Assembly (NCBI GenBank): GCA_004009845.1
Contig: RMBW01000022.1
Location: forward strand, 248,001-312,000
Direction: 5' to 3'
Source: Davidsoniella eucalypti
Lineage: Eukaryota; Ascomycota; Sordariomycetes; Microascales; Ceratocystidaceae
DNA: 64,000 nucleotides
Part shown: positions 1-12,408 of the stretch, in pieces
Numbering within the stretch: the stretch's first letter is position 1
Layout of the letters: each line of letters starts with the position of its first letter
Made by a program: the position numbers and the translations under genes
Notes under the pieces: model-generated
The model's database searches: none
The model's input: the letters and a program-made list of their open reading frames with translations, nothing else
Told to the model about the DNA's origin: nothing

Positions 1-3000
1 ACTTAAGTCGAGTACATGATAAGATATAGATTCAAATGAAGTCATATAAGCCAGCACATCTACATATTTGCTCTGTATCATGCCATCAACTATATATATG
101 TGGAAGGTTTCCAGATTATTGACATCATACACACCCCTCCCTTTCATCACCTTGGCTATAGTATGATTTTCCCCATCTCTTTCCTCTTTTCCCCTTTGAG
201 ACCTTATTTTCCCATTCTACAGCACCTACTGGCTTTACTGGTGAAATCAGAAGAAAAAAGAAAGAAACGGTCTAGACCATGACCGAATATCTGTGAACTA
301 AGCCCGCGCAGGATTTTTGGAATATCTACTGAGAAACCAGCACTGCTGGTTTTCCGAGCCTTTGAACAAGAATATATCTGTATCCAAGGGGGGGTGTGGC
401 CAAAGGAGCATCAGGAAGAAGAAAAACACAAAAAATAGATTAGCTGAATAAAGTGTTTATTCTCAAGTCTTGCTTGGAATTTTAAACAAGGCATAATTTG
501 GACGCTGTGATGTAGAAATGAGATAGAGAGGAAACAAATATACTACAGACTGTTGTAATATAGAGAGATATGGTATGGTTATTACACAAACGCATTTCAA
601 CTCTTCTTGTTCCCTGGTTCTTCTTCCCCGAGTTACTACCTCAAGCAAGTGACCGGTCGGAACCGAAAAAAAAAGAAGAAGAAAAGGAAACGTCGAATGT
701 CGATTTGTAAACATTTCTAATACCAAGTCTTCGGCTCCGCAACATCACCAATGATACAAGCGGAACGTGATGATGAGAAAGCCAAGCGAGGCCAACTTTG
801 ACAAGACAAAACAAGACACAAGCATGTGAATGAAAACTCGGCACGGACAATATATGGCCTGAGCACCAGCATCGGCTACCTAGCGAGCTTAACTAACTCT
901 TGCTCGGGTTCCATCGTGACTCTGATGGCCGCATTCAGCAAGCCGGAGAAACTGGGCGTTGTGATGGACTTGATGTGTCAATTAATTGCCTCGATTAGCC
1001 CCGAGCAACTAACTAGCTTAAGCTGTATCAGATATATGACACAGCTCAAATAAGTAGCAAACTACCTTTTTTTTTTCTTTTCTTTTTTTTTCTTCGTTTT
1101 ATTTGCTTGCTTACTCATCTATCAACAAGGACGACCCTTGGGCCGTTCTTCCTACCATTGCTATGTATGCTACAGCTATAACCAACTATACTGGTGAATT
1201 TATAGAGGCAAAAAATAACTGGGAGAAGGAAAAGAAAGGCATTGCTGTTCAAATCACCCAAGGCGGTAATATTCCCTCTTTCTATCAACCTTGTGCATCA
1301 AGGGCAGCTACTGCCATGATTAGTATTTCGTGGATAAGCTAATACTACTAACTTCTATTGCTGCTACTTCTTCTTGATATTAGCGCCGCTTAACTGCCCT
1401 CCTTGGACTTGGGAGACCAGCAATACAGAGAGGGAAAAGTGCATATATATAGTATACAATTGTGTATGTAGAGATAACGCAGGGAAGAACTGGCTTTTAC
1501 GCTTCCATGCACTAATGACAGCTAAAGCTAGCAATTGATAATCTCCCTCGGGCCTAACTGGACTTTATATTAGTTGCTTTCCTCCGAGAACAGGGAGACT
1601 TGACACCTGAGTCAAATACATCAACAAGGGCGCAAAAAAAAGAAAGAAAACTTCCACCGCTTAGTTTTACCTCTACTTACATACAGAGAGGCTTTCCTTG
1701 TTCTTGCGTCTTCGTGCTTTTTTCACAAGCTCTTTAGGATCGATGCTTCGTTGACCGTGCCTCCTGTGACTTGAACGGGTTGGAATAGAAATTGTAACTC
1801 TGCCCTGCTACTTGATTACGCGCTGATATCCTCTCATTTCAAAGTTAAAAGCGAAGCGGCCGTCGTCTTTTCGTCCGCCTTTCCCCCCTTCCCCTCTCCT
1901 CTCTCCTTCGTTGACGTGGGGTGAGGTGGATAACAATCTGAACTTGTTCCCATGAATAGTAAGTAAGTACCCCCCACCAAAAGAAATGGCCCAGTTAGAT
2001 CCTGAGTCAACAGGACTCGAGGATAGCCGCAGTAGTAGCACTATCGCTATCTACCTATGTGCTTAGCTCTTTCGAAGAGCTTGTATGCCTACATAACATA
2101 CATAACAGGCTGTCTGTAGTGGTGAGAAAAGAAACTAAAGTTGTTTCTGGAGCCCCGTTCGTTTCGTATACTGCATTCGGAATGGCCCCTTCTAGGTAGT
2201 TTAGTGCCTTTAGTGTTGACCACGATGCCTTCTTTTGTGCTTCTAGCAAATCAACTAGAAATCTAGTACGCTAACATATTCGTAGCCCGGCAAACTAAGG
2301 CCTCCTCTCGTCTTTTAATCTAAGGAAGGTCACTGGGTTTCTTTCTTTTTCCTAGATCTCTATATCGGCTTTCTCAACCAACCAATATATAATAAAATTT
2401 TTAACTAGCATTAAACTTAACGAGGAATTCCTCAACGTTCTTCAACGTAAAAAGAAAAAAAAAAAGAATATACCAAAGAATTTGCTTTGAGTTTAGCAGG
2501 GTTGATGGACGATATTTGTGATACACTCAACAAGAACGGTGGAGGGAATATTGGGCAAGCCTACAAAAAAGAGGAAGAAGAAGAAAAAGAAAAAGAAAAG
2601 AAAAAAAAGGCCCCAGAAAGCAGAAAGGAGGAGGGGGATTGTCAAGGCCCTATGACGGCATATATTGCCGGTGCCGCTTTATAAGTCCAAATATGGAAAA
2701 TGATACGCGCTACGATTTGGAAGACTTTTGTGCTGCGGCAACACGGCCACGAGTCAAGATATCAGCCAAGGAGAAGAAACGATAGGAACAATATGCCATG
2801 TAGTTCTCATTGGTGAACTTTTTGTCTCTTTCTATCCTCTCCCTCTTTTGCCGTATCACGGGGGAAAAAAAAAGAGGTTTGCAAGATATATGTGAGTATA
2901 TTTGTACATTTTAGGAGCTTGTTTGCATTGCATGGATCCGCATATCACCGTACATACTACTGCAACTATGTATATGCACGACGTGCTTAAGCGTCTGAGG

Positions 3001-3419
3001 CTGAAAAAAAGACGTAGAGAGATCCATGTTACATGGCATGTATTTTGTCGGTCAAGTCTGGAGCCTGTACCAAAAGATAAAGAAGATACAGACAATGACA
3101 GCACCGAAAGATTGGCGTATTGACTCACTGCTATAGCAAGGTGACCGCCCAATTCACAACATGGCAGGGGACTTCTAGTGCCGTGTGATCAGTATGCAGA
3201 GTGACATAGGCTGCGGTTAGATAGAGATGTAGCGGGGGTCGGCAAAGTTGACTCGGAGACTCAAGCCCAGAAGAACGAGCGCTGTGCCCGACATTAAACC
3301 CATATGTGCGAGATTATGCGATTCGGTATTCCCTCTTAAGCGCATGCGTGATTCAAAGTTTGCTCGCTTCGTCCAGCCAGTACGTAATGTTGGCCTATGG
3401 CATGTGGTATCTGCATGTG
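1..3419. other. gene-free region, left edge
   Basis: No coding sequence is supported here. The open frames are short (under 100 codons), overlap each other on both strands and show no family motif. The sequence is rich in homopolymer A, T and purine/pyrimidine tracts (for example an AAG/GAA-rich stretch near 2565-2610 and T-runs near 1066-1092), as in fungal intergenic DNA or untranslated leaders. No tRNA, rRNA or clear transposon ends were recognised. Confidence 0.6.
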
Positions 3420-3429
3420 CATACAGATA

Positions 3430-3789
3430 TGTTTTTTTTATTTTATAAATTCACTTTTATCAAGGTGGAAATGGAGTTAGTATATCTGTACAATGTAGGG
3501 TGAAGGACAACCTACTTCTCAACAGTGACAGGCCACTGAGATACAGAGCATTTGCTATGGTTTCGTTATATGCTATTCGCTCCTTGTATTATAAACCCTC
3601 TTAGAGCAGTATGGTTACTACCTGGCACCTACCTTCTGCAGAACTTCGTGAGTGGAGGGGCTGCCCAAACCCTCAGACGCACTACCATAAGCATAGGGTG
3701 GACTTCAGTAGTAGTTTTGCCCCAGCTGCATTTGAACAAACTACCTCATGCGAGGTCGGCCAGGCGTATAACTACTACGCCATAGGGAC
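3430..3789 (-). mobile_element. tRNA-derived SINE, copy 1 (older, minus strand)
   Basis: Read on the minus strand from 3789 downward, this segment matches the SINE at 35275-35682: tRNA-like head (GTCCCTATGGCGTAGTAG), a shared block AAAACTACTACTGAAGTCCA, the shared block CATATAACGAAACCATA, then CTCCATTTCCACCTTGATAA and an A-rich tail (a T-rich run near 3431-3447 on the plus strand). The A-box and B-box carry changes from the Pol III consensus, and about 45 bases are missing near the 3' end compared with the 35 kb copy, so it looks older or belongs to another subfamily. The flanks show an imperfect duplication: CATACAGATA at 3420-3429 and CATACAGAGATA from 3792. The open frames inside (e.g. 3552-3868) have no protein support. 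Confidence 0.8.
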
Positions 3790-4015
3790 GACATACAGAG
3801 ATACAATATGGATGATTTGTGGTGCCATTTTGGGTAGAGAACCACGGGATGGTCTACTAGCGCAGTGAATATAGTGTGCAATATGTGTGAATCCCATTCG
3901 CACATGATGATGATGATTCACAGGGCCATACTAGCTAGTTCCAATCAACTTGAGTCCTCGAACCAAACAAGTTAACTTGCTACACCCTTCTAGGATCAGC
4001 GACAAGGAACTATTC

Positions 4016-4016
<1 letters not shown>

Positions 4017-4048
<32 letters not shown>
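4017..4048. repeat. poly-A run (32 bases)
   Basis: An uninterrupted run of 32 A residues. It could be a slippage-prone simple repeat or the tail of an eroded retroposed sequence. No related element or target-site duplication was found around it. Confidence 0.9.
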
Positions 4049-4051
<3 letters not shown>

Positions 4052-5168
4052 AAACAATAAAACATTACCCGCAAAGGAAACTGGCCAAGTGGCGGTCACA
4101 GAGGTTGTACCGCATCACCAGGTTCGCATTCTCCTACTGCGCCGCATCCATTATTGTAGACATAGTATAGCGCATGATCGGTGGTAAGAAGATTGAAGTT
4201 TCATGTCGTCTGAACCTGGTTCTGGTAAGCCAATGTATCTATGCTGTTGTGTTCGCAGGTAAGGTTCCTTGTTTTCGTTTCCGTTTCCGTTTCCGTTGAT
4301 AACCCAGTCGTACTAAAACGACGCCGAGATTTGGAGGACTTGCCGGCAACTAATACAGAGCAGCGAGCAAGAAAAAAATGCTCTAAAGCTGAATGCATAT
4401 TAGAAAATATTTTGAAGAAAGTACGTATGGGACAAAACGACAAGACATAAATAAAGCCAATGTCGAAGATGCTGACAACATATTGGCTGCAATACGAGTT
4501 TTTGTGGAGGGTTGAAGGGATATAGCAAAAACGAAGCGGCCCTGCCCTGCCTAGTCTATCTTATTTTCCGGGGTGATTTGACTTCTTGATTGCTAACCTT
4601 GTAAGCCAGTCTGTGCCCAGTTCGTTTTTTATTATTTTTCGTTTCAGCTATAATACCCGCTGATATAGCATCCCTTGGCTGTATGTTGACAACTTCAATG
4701 GAAGGTAGGTTGTATTACATAGTATGTAGTTGTAGATTTAACAGTAGCGAATGATTTGATATGTATGATGTGGTATGATGTCGCCGTCAAAGTCGAACCT
4801 TGGTTTCTGCACACTAGTAAGGATTTATTCGCTATCCCCCCTTTTTCCGGGCAAAGACTTTGTTTGCTCACTTGGATATTAGGGAAAGTGAGAGATGTAT
4901 CGAGACAAAGGCATCTGGCGACGAACTATTTATTGTATTGGCAAAGACCACGGTCAGTCGATTCGATTATCGACTGGCGGCGATAGACAAATCGATCCGT
5001 GGTATCGACCTCGATGATGATGCGCTGGCGATCACATTCTCTTTACGGAATTCAATTTGCGGCGATGGATATGCTAAGAGTTGACTAAAAACGAAGACAA
5101 AAAAACAAAACATCTGTGTGATCGGTGTGACAGCCGGTGAGAGGAAGAGAGAAGGCGTTAGAGGAGAT

Positions 5169-5212
5169 GCTCTGGGACAAGGCTCTGGGAAAAGGCTCTG
5201 GGACAAGGCTCT
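5169..5212. repeat. 13-bp minisatellite, 3.4 copies
   Basis: Three consecutive 13-base units, GCTCTGGGACAAG, GCTCTGGGAAAAG and GCTCTGGGACAAG, followed by a partial GCTCT. The middle unit differs at one base. No gene overlaps it. Confidence 0.9.
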
Positions 5213-8200
5213 TTGTTTATCTTCAGTTGGTCTGGTGGATGTCTCGATGTGTGGCCATATCGGGCATTATTTCTGTAATCATCACGGCACACCTTCCAGC
5301 TGCGACTCTTGGCAGTTTTGGCAACAAGTCATGTCGTTTATTTTTCTGCCAATCGTTGAAGAATAAAAAGACAAACGAATGGCATGCCTTTGTTTTCTTT
5401 TTTTCTGGCACAGTTCTGTCAAATGACCTGATAGACCCGCTTTTATGCATGCTATTTTATTGTTTCCTTCCTTATTCCAATTGAACTTTTTAAGTATAAT
5501 TATGCTGGTCTTTTTGGATTGTCTGAGTTTTCCATATTGGGAAGTCATTGCGAGCCAAAAAAGAATCCTTTTCTCTTGCATATTTATAAGTGGTGCCAAC
5601 CAAAATATGGAGTTTATAACTCTTCCTTTTTCCACAGAACGGACTTTTTATTTGTAATAACAAGATAGTTGGTTTTTTGTTTATTTTGCGGCCGTAAGCT
5701 CTCAACAACATTGACGTTTTATATATCCCTATCGTTCTTTCCTATCTCAGTACATACTTTGTGAATAGGATGTAGTTTCGTCTTGTTTCATCTTGTCTAC
5801 ATAGAACTGCCATGTTCGTTTTCTTCGCGCTCAACAGAGTATAAAATCTCTGAAGGAAGACTAGAAGCTAGGAGCAGCTGACATGACCTTGACAGGCACC
5901 TCTGAGGAGGACATTGAGACGCTGGTTTTCCGCCCGGCTTATATCGACGGCCCATTATCATCCCTTATGTTTCCTAGAATCGACATGCCGCCGCAGTGTA
6001 GTAACAGTAACGTTGTTCTATCGTAGTATTTTTTATATATCTTTTTAAACACTTGCTCAACTTGATGGCACAAGCCAGTTATCAGACCGTTCAATGCATT
6101 AACAGACCAAGGCACCCTACATATGTATGTACGCTATACGCACATGCATAGTACAACTACAAATACTTGTATAGATAGCCATATATCTGTATGCAACTTA
6201 TGCCTGCTCAAACCCCCGCTACTAGGGGCCCCCTCTACGCATAGCCGATAGCTTCATAATGCTCCAAGATAGTCATCATTGTTGATATCTACAACTATAC
6301 TATATCTATATGTGAAAGACTGCTTCTACTAAACAGGGCTCCTTTGCGGTGGCCCGAGATGTGAATAGTCTAACTATGCAGAAGTCTCAAGTGATTAAAA
6401 TCCCATGTCAACATAGCATATCAGTATAGGCTCATAAGTTAGTAAGAGCTCCCATGATAAACCATGCAATACTACTATATGATACTGAGTAGGTATGTCT
6501 CATAGGTGCATCAACTCTCTTAAGGCGACCTATGCATGTAGGTAATTCAAGGCCGAGTTATCGGTCACTGCTTTTGTCTCTGAGGTCTTGGTTAGCCTAT
6601 GATTGTGAACAAGCCACTGCTAATCCTCGCCCTACGACTTATGTACTAGTTAGTAAGCAGTCCTTGTTCATGCCTTTTTATGTAGCCTCGCTACTTCGGA
6701 TCTATGCATCATACATACAAAAGGCTACGGCAGCAAAGGACTTTTGTCTACATATGCATAAGTGTAGACTAGCAATGACAGTAAGCAGTAACGACTAGTA
6801 AGGTTCGCTAGTTCATAACCAACCAACGAGCACTATCATGTATCCAGCAACTGCATGCACCGTTCTCTAATTCTGTCGTACACCCTAGGCTCAGCTGTCT
6901 GTACCGTCCCTTGTTCATTATGCAACGCACCGACCGGTAGGGACAGCGTTAGTTGCATATTCTTGGGCATATGATTACATACTTGTCTAAACCAGACTGG
7001 TCCAACCAGTTAGGCTTACGAACTAAGAGGCTGGCTGAAGCAGTCGCGGCTAGTCAGCCGGTGATCACACTGCCTTTCTTGGTATTGGTAGTCCTAGTTT
7101 TGTCTTTCTTCGCAGCTTACAAATTATGTGCTTCACCATGTTGAGAAGCAGGTATAGCGAATTTCTTTGAAGTTGCCCCCTTGTGCCCTTCCGCATATAC
7201 ACAAATACATGCATCGTATCAGTACGCAGTCAGTGCACAGACAGGGTCGAAATCCACAAACTGCTACTGAATACACTATCAACCACAGCAGGATACTTAT
7301 CTAGCCTACAAATACTAGTAGACAAGCTTTGAGCAGCCTTCCCTTCCTCATCCTTCTTATGTCTACTAGCATTATATATATCTAGTGCCGATCATCTCCC
7401 ACAGCTTTGTCGTCCTTTGTATCTTATTTGCAATCAAGACAGCCTCTATTCCCTGTTAGCTTCTTAAGCCAGTCAACAGTCTACACTAGAATACCGCGCA
7501 GGAATAAAGCTAGCTATAAAGACACAGTCCAGCTCTGGGGCATGTTGACTAAAGAAAAGGATAAGAGGGGAGCAGAAACTTTGACAAGGAGATGGGATCA
7601 GGTTTAATACATGTATGTGCTCCTTTGCATAGTGAATAGAGAGGGAGAACAAAAGAAAAGAAGAAGAAAAGCAAAAAAGAAAAAAGGTATTATGAGAATC
7701 CACCCGCATCGTCGCCGACCTCGAAATCCACGATTGAGGGAGTGGCCGGTGCTCACATGAAGACTGGCTCAGGTGTAGGTCTATTAAGCGATCGTAGAGT
7801 TGGCCTTCACGACGACAAACGACAATGGCCAACGACAGACGCTCGTCCGGCTGTCTTGGCAATAATAGCGCATGGACTGGTATGGTATAGCCGTTCAACA
7901 TGGGACGGGCATGTCCAGGCATATGCTACGCGAGTCCTGCATCATGCAGTGAAATACATACACTTGCAGCATAAATCCAGCCTGCTATGCTACCGACAGT
8001 GCATCTCCCTCAGTTGCTTCTCGTTCTTCCTGTCCTTCTGCAAGGCACTCCCAGCCAAGTCCAGCAATTTCGATATCGGAACCGGGGGATCTGGGCTCCA
8101 ATGCCGTCCGTCGGGTCGTTTTATGTCAGACAAAATCGCAGTCTAGGTTATTGACAGGCGGGTTGTCGGGGAGGCATATTGGTATATCTAATCCTCTCAC

Positions 8201-8422
8201 GTTCTGACTATGACAGAAACATAAATACGAACAGCGGATGGAGTAAGATGGAAGAAGGAGAACTCGTCAATGATACAATATTGGGATATGTGCCTTATAT
8301 GTCAGCAGTGTCTAGGCGAAGCTGCCTTGCGTAGTGTCTCCTACATATATCAACAGACTTCATACTTAGCTTGCTTGAGTGACTCGTTACTTGAAAACTC
8401 GGCTACAAGTTTCTTTTTTTGT

Positions 8423-8437
8423 CCCCCCCCCCCCCCC
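8423..8437. repeat. poly-C run (15 bases)
   Basis: Fifteen consecutive C residues following a T-run. Its true length may be uncertain in sequencing data, and it lies in non-coding DNA. Confidence 0.85.
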
Positions 8438-11400
8438 TTTCGTTATATCACGGAAAGTTTATATTTATCCGTCATACTAGGACTATCGGCTATCATCAAT
8501 CAGGCTCTGAAACGAAAATCCGCGCCTTTTCCCATACTATAATTTTGTTTTTATCATGGTTCCCCTAGAAAACACGATGCAAGAAAAAAAAAGTTGATAA
8601 AAAAAGGAACCATGACCTACCTAGGTAGAAAAGTCACTAACAACAAGTCCCGTATCTCCGCGCTTCTATGCTACCATTTATGATGTATCTGATTCTGAAA
8701 GTCTGGTCTGGCCAGTCAGACAGCTTTTTGCTCGGAATAAATATGAATGCATGCCTCAGGGATTTAATAGAAGAGTGAAGGAACCCCCCTTCATAGACCG
8801 TTCTTTCAATGATACTATTAACCGGCCAAACTATAGGTGTATCACTCGACAAAAAAAAGAAACGCATTCTAGCAGCCGAGGTAAGGGAGCAGCAGAAGGA
8901 AAGAAAAGGAAAAGGAAAAGAACCGAAGCAGACGTCGTCATTGCTGATCCGGCCACAGTATCTACTGTATCTGGTGCTAGAAACTAGCTTTTCAAAGTAC
9001 TGGAAACCCTTCTCCTCTCCATCCATTTGTCAACTTACATAGAGACAACAAGGGCAAGAAACAGACCCTTGAATACAGAAACACAGACACAAATAGGACA
9101 GACAGGCTTTCGTGTTTGTCGGCTAGTCGGTCGTTTGACTAATGTGACTCTACTATACCTGTCAGTACTGGATCAAGAACAAAGGAAACAAAGAGCAGCC
9201 CAAGTCTTTCCAATGCTACCGTCATGGGGGGTGATCGAGGGATGGTGAAGAATCAGGTTCAGACATTGGCGGTTGAATGACACCCGCCTTTTTTTGCTTT
9301 TCTTTCTTCCAACAGAGCGTCTGTCCTATTCTACCCACCGCTCATACAATATGTAGTGAACTAGAGGACGCTACGTGATATGTTTGTGATCCTTTGTGTT
9401 TGCACCGCTTGATTGCCTTTGAGCAGGCCCCATGTCATCATACATCTGCAGACGTACATCTGACTTTGCGGCACAACTGCTTGATATAAACTATCGTACA
9501 AAAGGACGCACGCGTACAGTTATGTGCTTGCTTGCTTACAGTTTTGTAGTATTTGGAATGATGAACCACCCACGTCTATGCTTGCAACTAGCTCCAAGAC
9601 TTCGAATAGAGAACATGCCTTTTTGTTTTATGATAGCAACGGCAGACATATCAAGGCAGTGCTAGTCTATGGACATGTGTATATTCCTCTTCTTTTTACC
9701 CCGTGATAGAGCCTCTGGAATAGCAGCAAACGCCTACTTCTCACCATGGTACTGTGCCATGAGTGAATAGTGCTATAGTACAGACAAAGAGTTCATCCTA
9801 GCACAGACGAGCAGCAATCCTCACCAGAAGCGGTATTTTGTCTAGTTAAAGTTGAAGATCTTCCTACGACTACAACCGAGAATGATGAGAATGGCAAAAA
9901 GAGGTGTCACTTAGGGAAGAGGGAGGAGACAATGGAAAGAGAAAAAAACAAAAAAAAGAGAGACGTTGCGCCCGCTTCTTTCGTCCTCGACTATTAACTT
10001 GAAGCTAATCAAGTAGCTTGGTTGCGTTTCAGCTTTCAGCTCTGTGGATTTTTCTTACTTTTCTTGGTATGGCGTTATTCTTGCGATCTTATGATGTCCT
10101 TTTTTAAAAGGAAAATTACAAGAAATAAAAGAAAACTAGACTTTTCAGTCTTTTGGGGGTCAAACGCCATTTCCGCCCTATTCGGAAGAAGATCCCATTA
10201 AGTGGCTTGAAGTCTACATTTCAACAAGTATAATATACCCATCTACTTATATACAAAGCCTCAGGTTTTATGTATATACATGCACACCTCTCTACACCCC
10301 TCCCCTCCCTACGATTACACAGTTGGTTTCTCGGGGGATAGAAAAGCCAGGCTTCCATATTTCCATCACACGCCTAGAATGCTGGAGATATCAGAATATA
10401 AAGGAAATCAACGAAGAGGTAGTACCCAACCCAGGCAGAAGAATGATAAAAGAGAAAGACAAGGGAGCGGATTAGAGCATGTGCAGAGACAGCCGACTTT
10501 CTTCCCCCCTAAAGAAAAGAAACACGCAGATCAGAAAGCCGAATACTAGTGTTATCCATGCTTCCTCTCTATTCTCTTCATTCTCCTTCTCGATAGATGT
10601 AGATCTGACAAACCAGGCAAAGAAGCCGAAAGGAGAAATAATTGTCATTAGCGGGACCCGAGCAATACTCAGACATAATAAAGAGAGATATAGTGGACAA
10701 GTCAACTCAACAAAACATAAACTATCACATTCCCCGGCCTGCAGCAGCTTTGACACACCATACATGGTTCGCTATACAGAGATATCAAATACCCTCCCCC
10801 TTCTGTTATATAACAGTGTAGACATTGACAAGAAGGATGCCTCAAAGGAGGGGGTTACAATTATGTATTTGCTAGTCGTTTCCCTGTGTGATATTTTTTC
10901 TCTTCACTTAGCTAGAGCTTGAATTAGATCGAAATGGCCCGAGGCGTCGTACCAAAGATGAAAAAAAAAGAAATAATATAATGACAAGTGGCGTTCTCCA
11001 TACAGCAAGGAGACACAATTGATATCGCAAGATGCGCTAAATAAAAGCCTAGTACTTACTGCTTGGTATTAGAAAGAAAAATAAAGAAAATAAATTCGTT
11101 CTATCGGCACCGACAAAGGAACAAATAGGGAGAAAAGAGAGAAGATTGGCAGGGCCATTCTGACAGGAATGCTGTATATCAAACAGTCAACAATGGAAGA
11201 AAATAATTGGCAACTAATCATCTCAAATCCGAAAAGGGATTTCATATATCAAAGAGATAAAAACATACTATGTAACTTTTTTTCAACTATTTGATATTGA
11301 AAAACTAACTAAACGGAACACCATGTCGAATTCATACCGTATAATTCCTTTTTCTTAAACACCATTACAACGTTTCACTATAGTGTAATTCATACAATTA

Positions 11401-12408
11401 AGCTAGGGTTGATGTTGATATTGGTATTGACGCATTATATGACATATCAAGAAAATAGTAAATTCCATGTACACCAAAGACCTTTTTAGTTAAAGAGCAA
11501 AACGGAACAACAAATAATATAGGAAATACACATGAAGATATGAGGTAAAGTCCCGATGATGAGTAAAGAAGAAACGGTATATAAAACAAGAAGACAGGGT
11601 TAGCTTTCATAATTGCCGTTCCCAGCTTCATAATGATAAAGATACTGCGCCACCCGTGCAACCCATCTAAGATAGTAAAAATTCAAGAGAAAGAAAAAGT
11701 AGGATTTGTTCATAACATGAAAGAAAAATAAAAAGATAATGTTTAACCTAGGCAAATACATCACGGCCTAGGATGTATCGATAAGAAGAAAACAAAATTC
11801 AAAACCAGGAATCAGAAAACAAAAGATAAAGATGCTATAAAACCGAGGAATATGACTCCCAGGTGATGACGCCCACCGTACAGCCAAATCTGCACAATAA
11901 ATTAAATGATACAGAACGCCAGGCAAAAGAAACCGAGGAGGAAAGAGAACAGGTAAAATCTCTAGGAAGGAATAGCAAGAGCTTCCCCTAGGTGAAAATC
12001 AAGGAAATTTGTGAAGAGAAAAAAAGGTAGAAAGAGAGACTTTAAAAAAAAGACAGGGTTTTGAACTCCAAAAGAAGATGCAAGTTAAACCAAAGGATGC
12101 TCCCAGGAATGGGCAAAAAAAAGAAACAAGATAATGAGGGGCCTTCCCTGAGCACAAGCAAGGTATAGTAAGTTTGGGGAGGGACGTAGGTTTTCAGCTC
12201 TTCCCTTACAACTGAGCAGAGGGAAAAAAAACAAGTTTTGGTAGCGTCCAACCAGATATTTGTTTACCCACCAAGGTCTATAGAGTGGACTGCTTTATAA
12301 AGCCTGTGTCATTCTTCGGCCCTTCTTCTCCAAATTCCAAATCAAAAGAAAGCGGATCTTTCTGACTTTGGATATAGATGAAAAAAAAAATTGAAGAAGC
12401 AATAAGTC

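Larger units (their letters stand above)
3790..12408. other. gene-free region (8.6 kb)
   Basis: No gene is supported. Open frames reach at most about 150 codons, are not joined by plausible splice sites into a recognisable protein, and are often full of low-complexity K/R/E or F/S runs. Identifiable items are a 32-base poly-A run (4017-4048), a 13-bp minisatellite (5169-5212) and a 15-base poly-C run (8423-8437). From about 10.9 kb the sequence becomes A-rich. The last few hundred bases are probably the 3' region of the minus-strand sirtuin gene that ends at 12409. Confidence 0.55.

Noticed and set aside
3552..3868. Overlapping 77- and 85-codon plus-strand proteins
   Set aside because: They lie mostly within the reversed SINE copy and read its antisense strand; no protein family support.
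7742..8146. 134-codon plus-strand gene in the left gene-free region
   Set aside because: A minus-strand frame of similar length overlaps it, the product is compositionally random, and no domain or conserved motif is visible.
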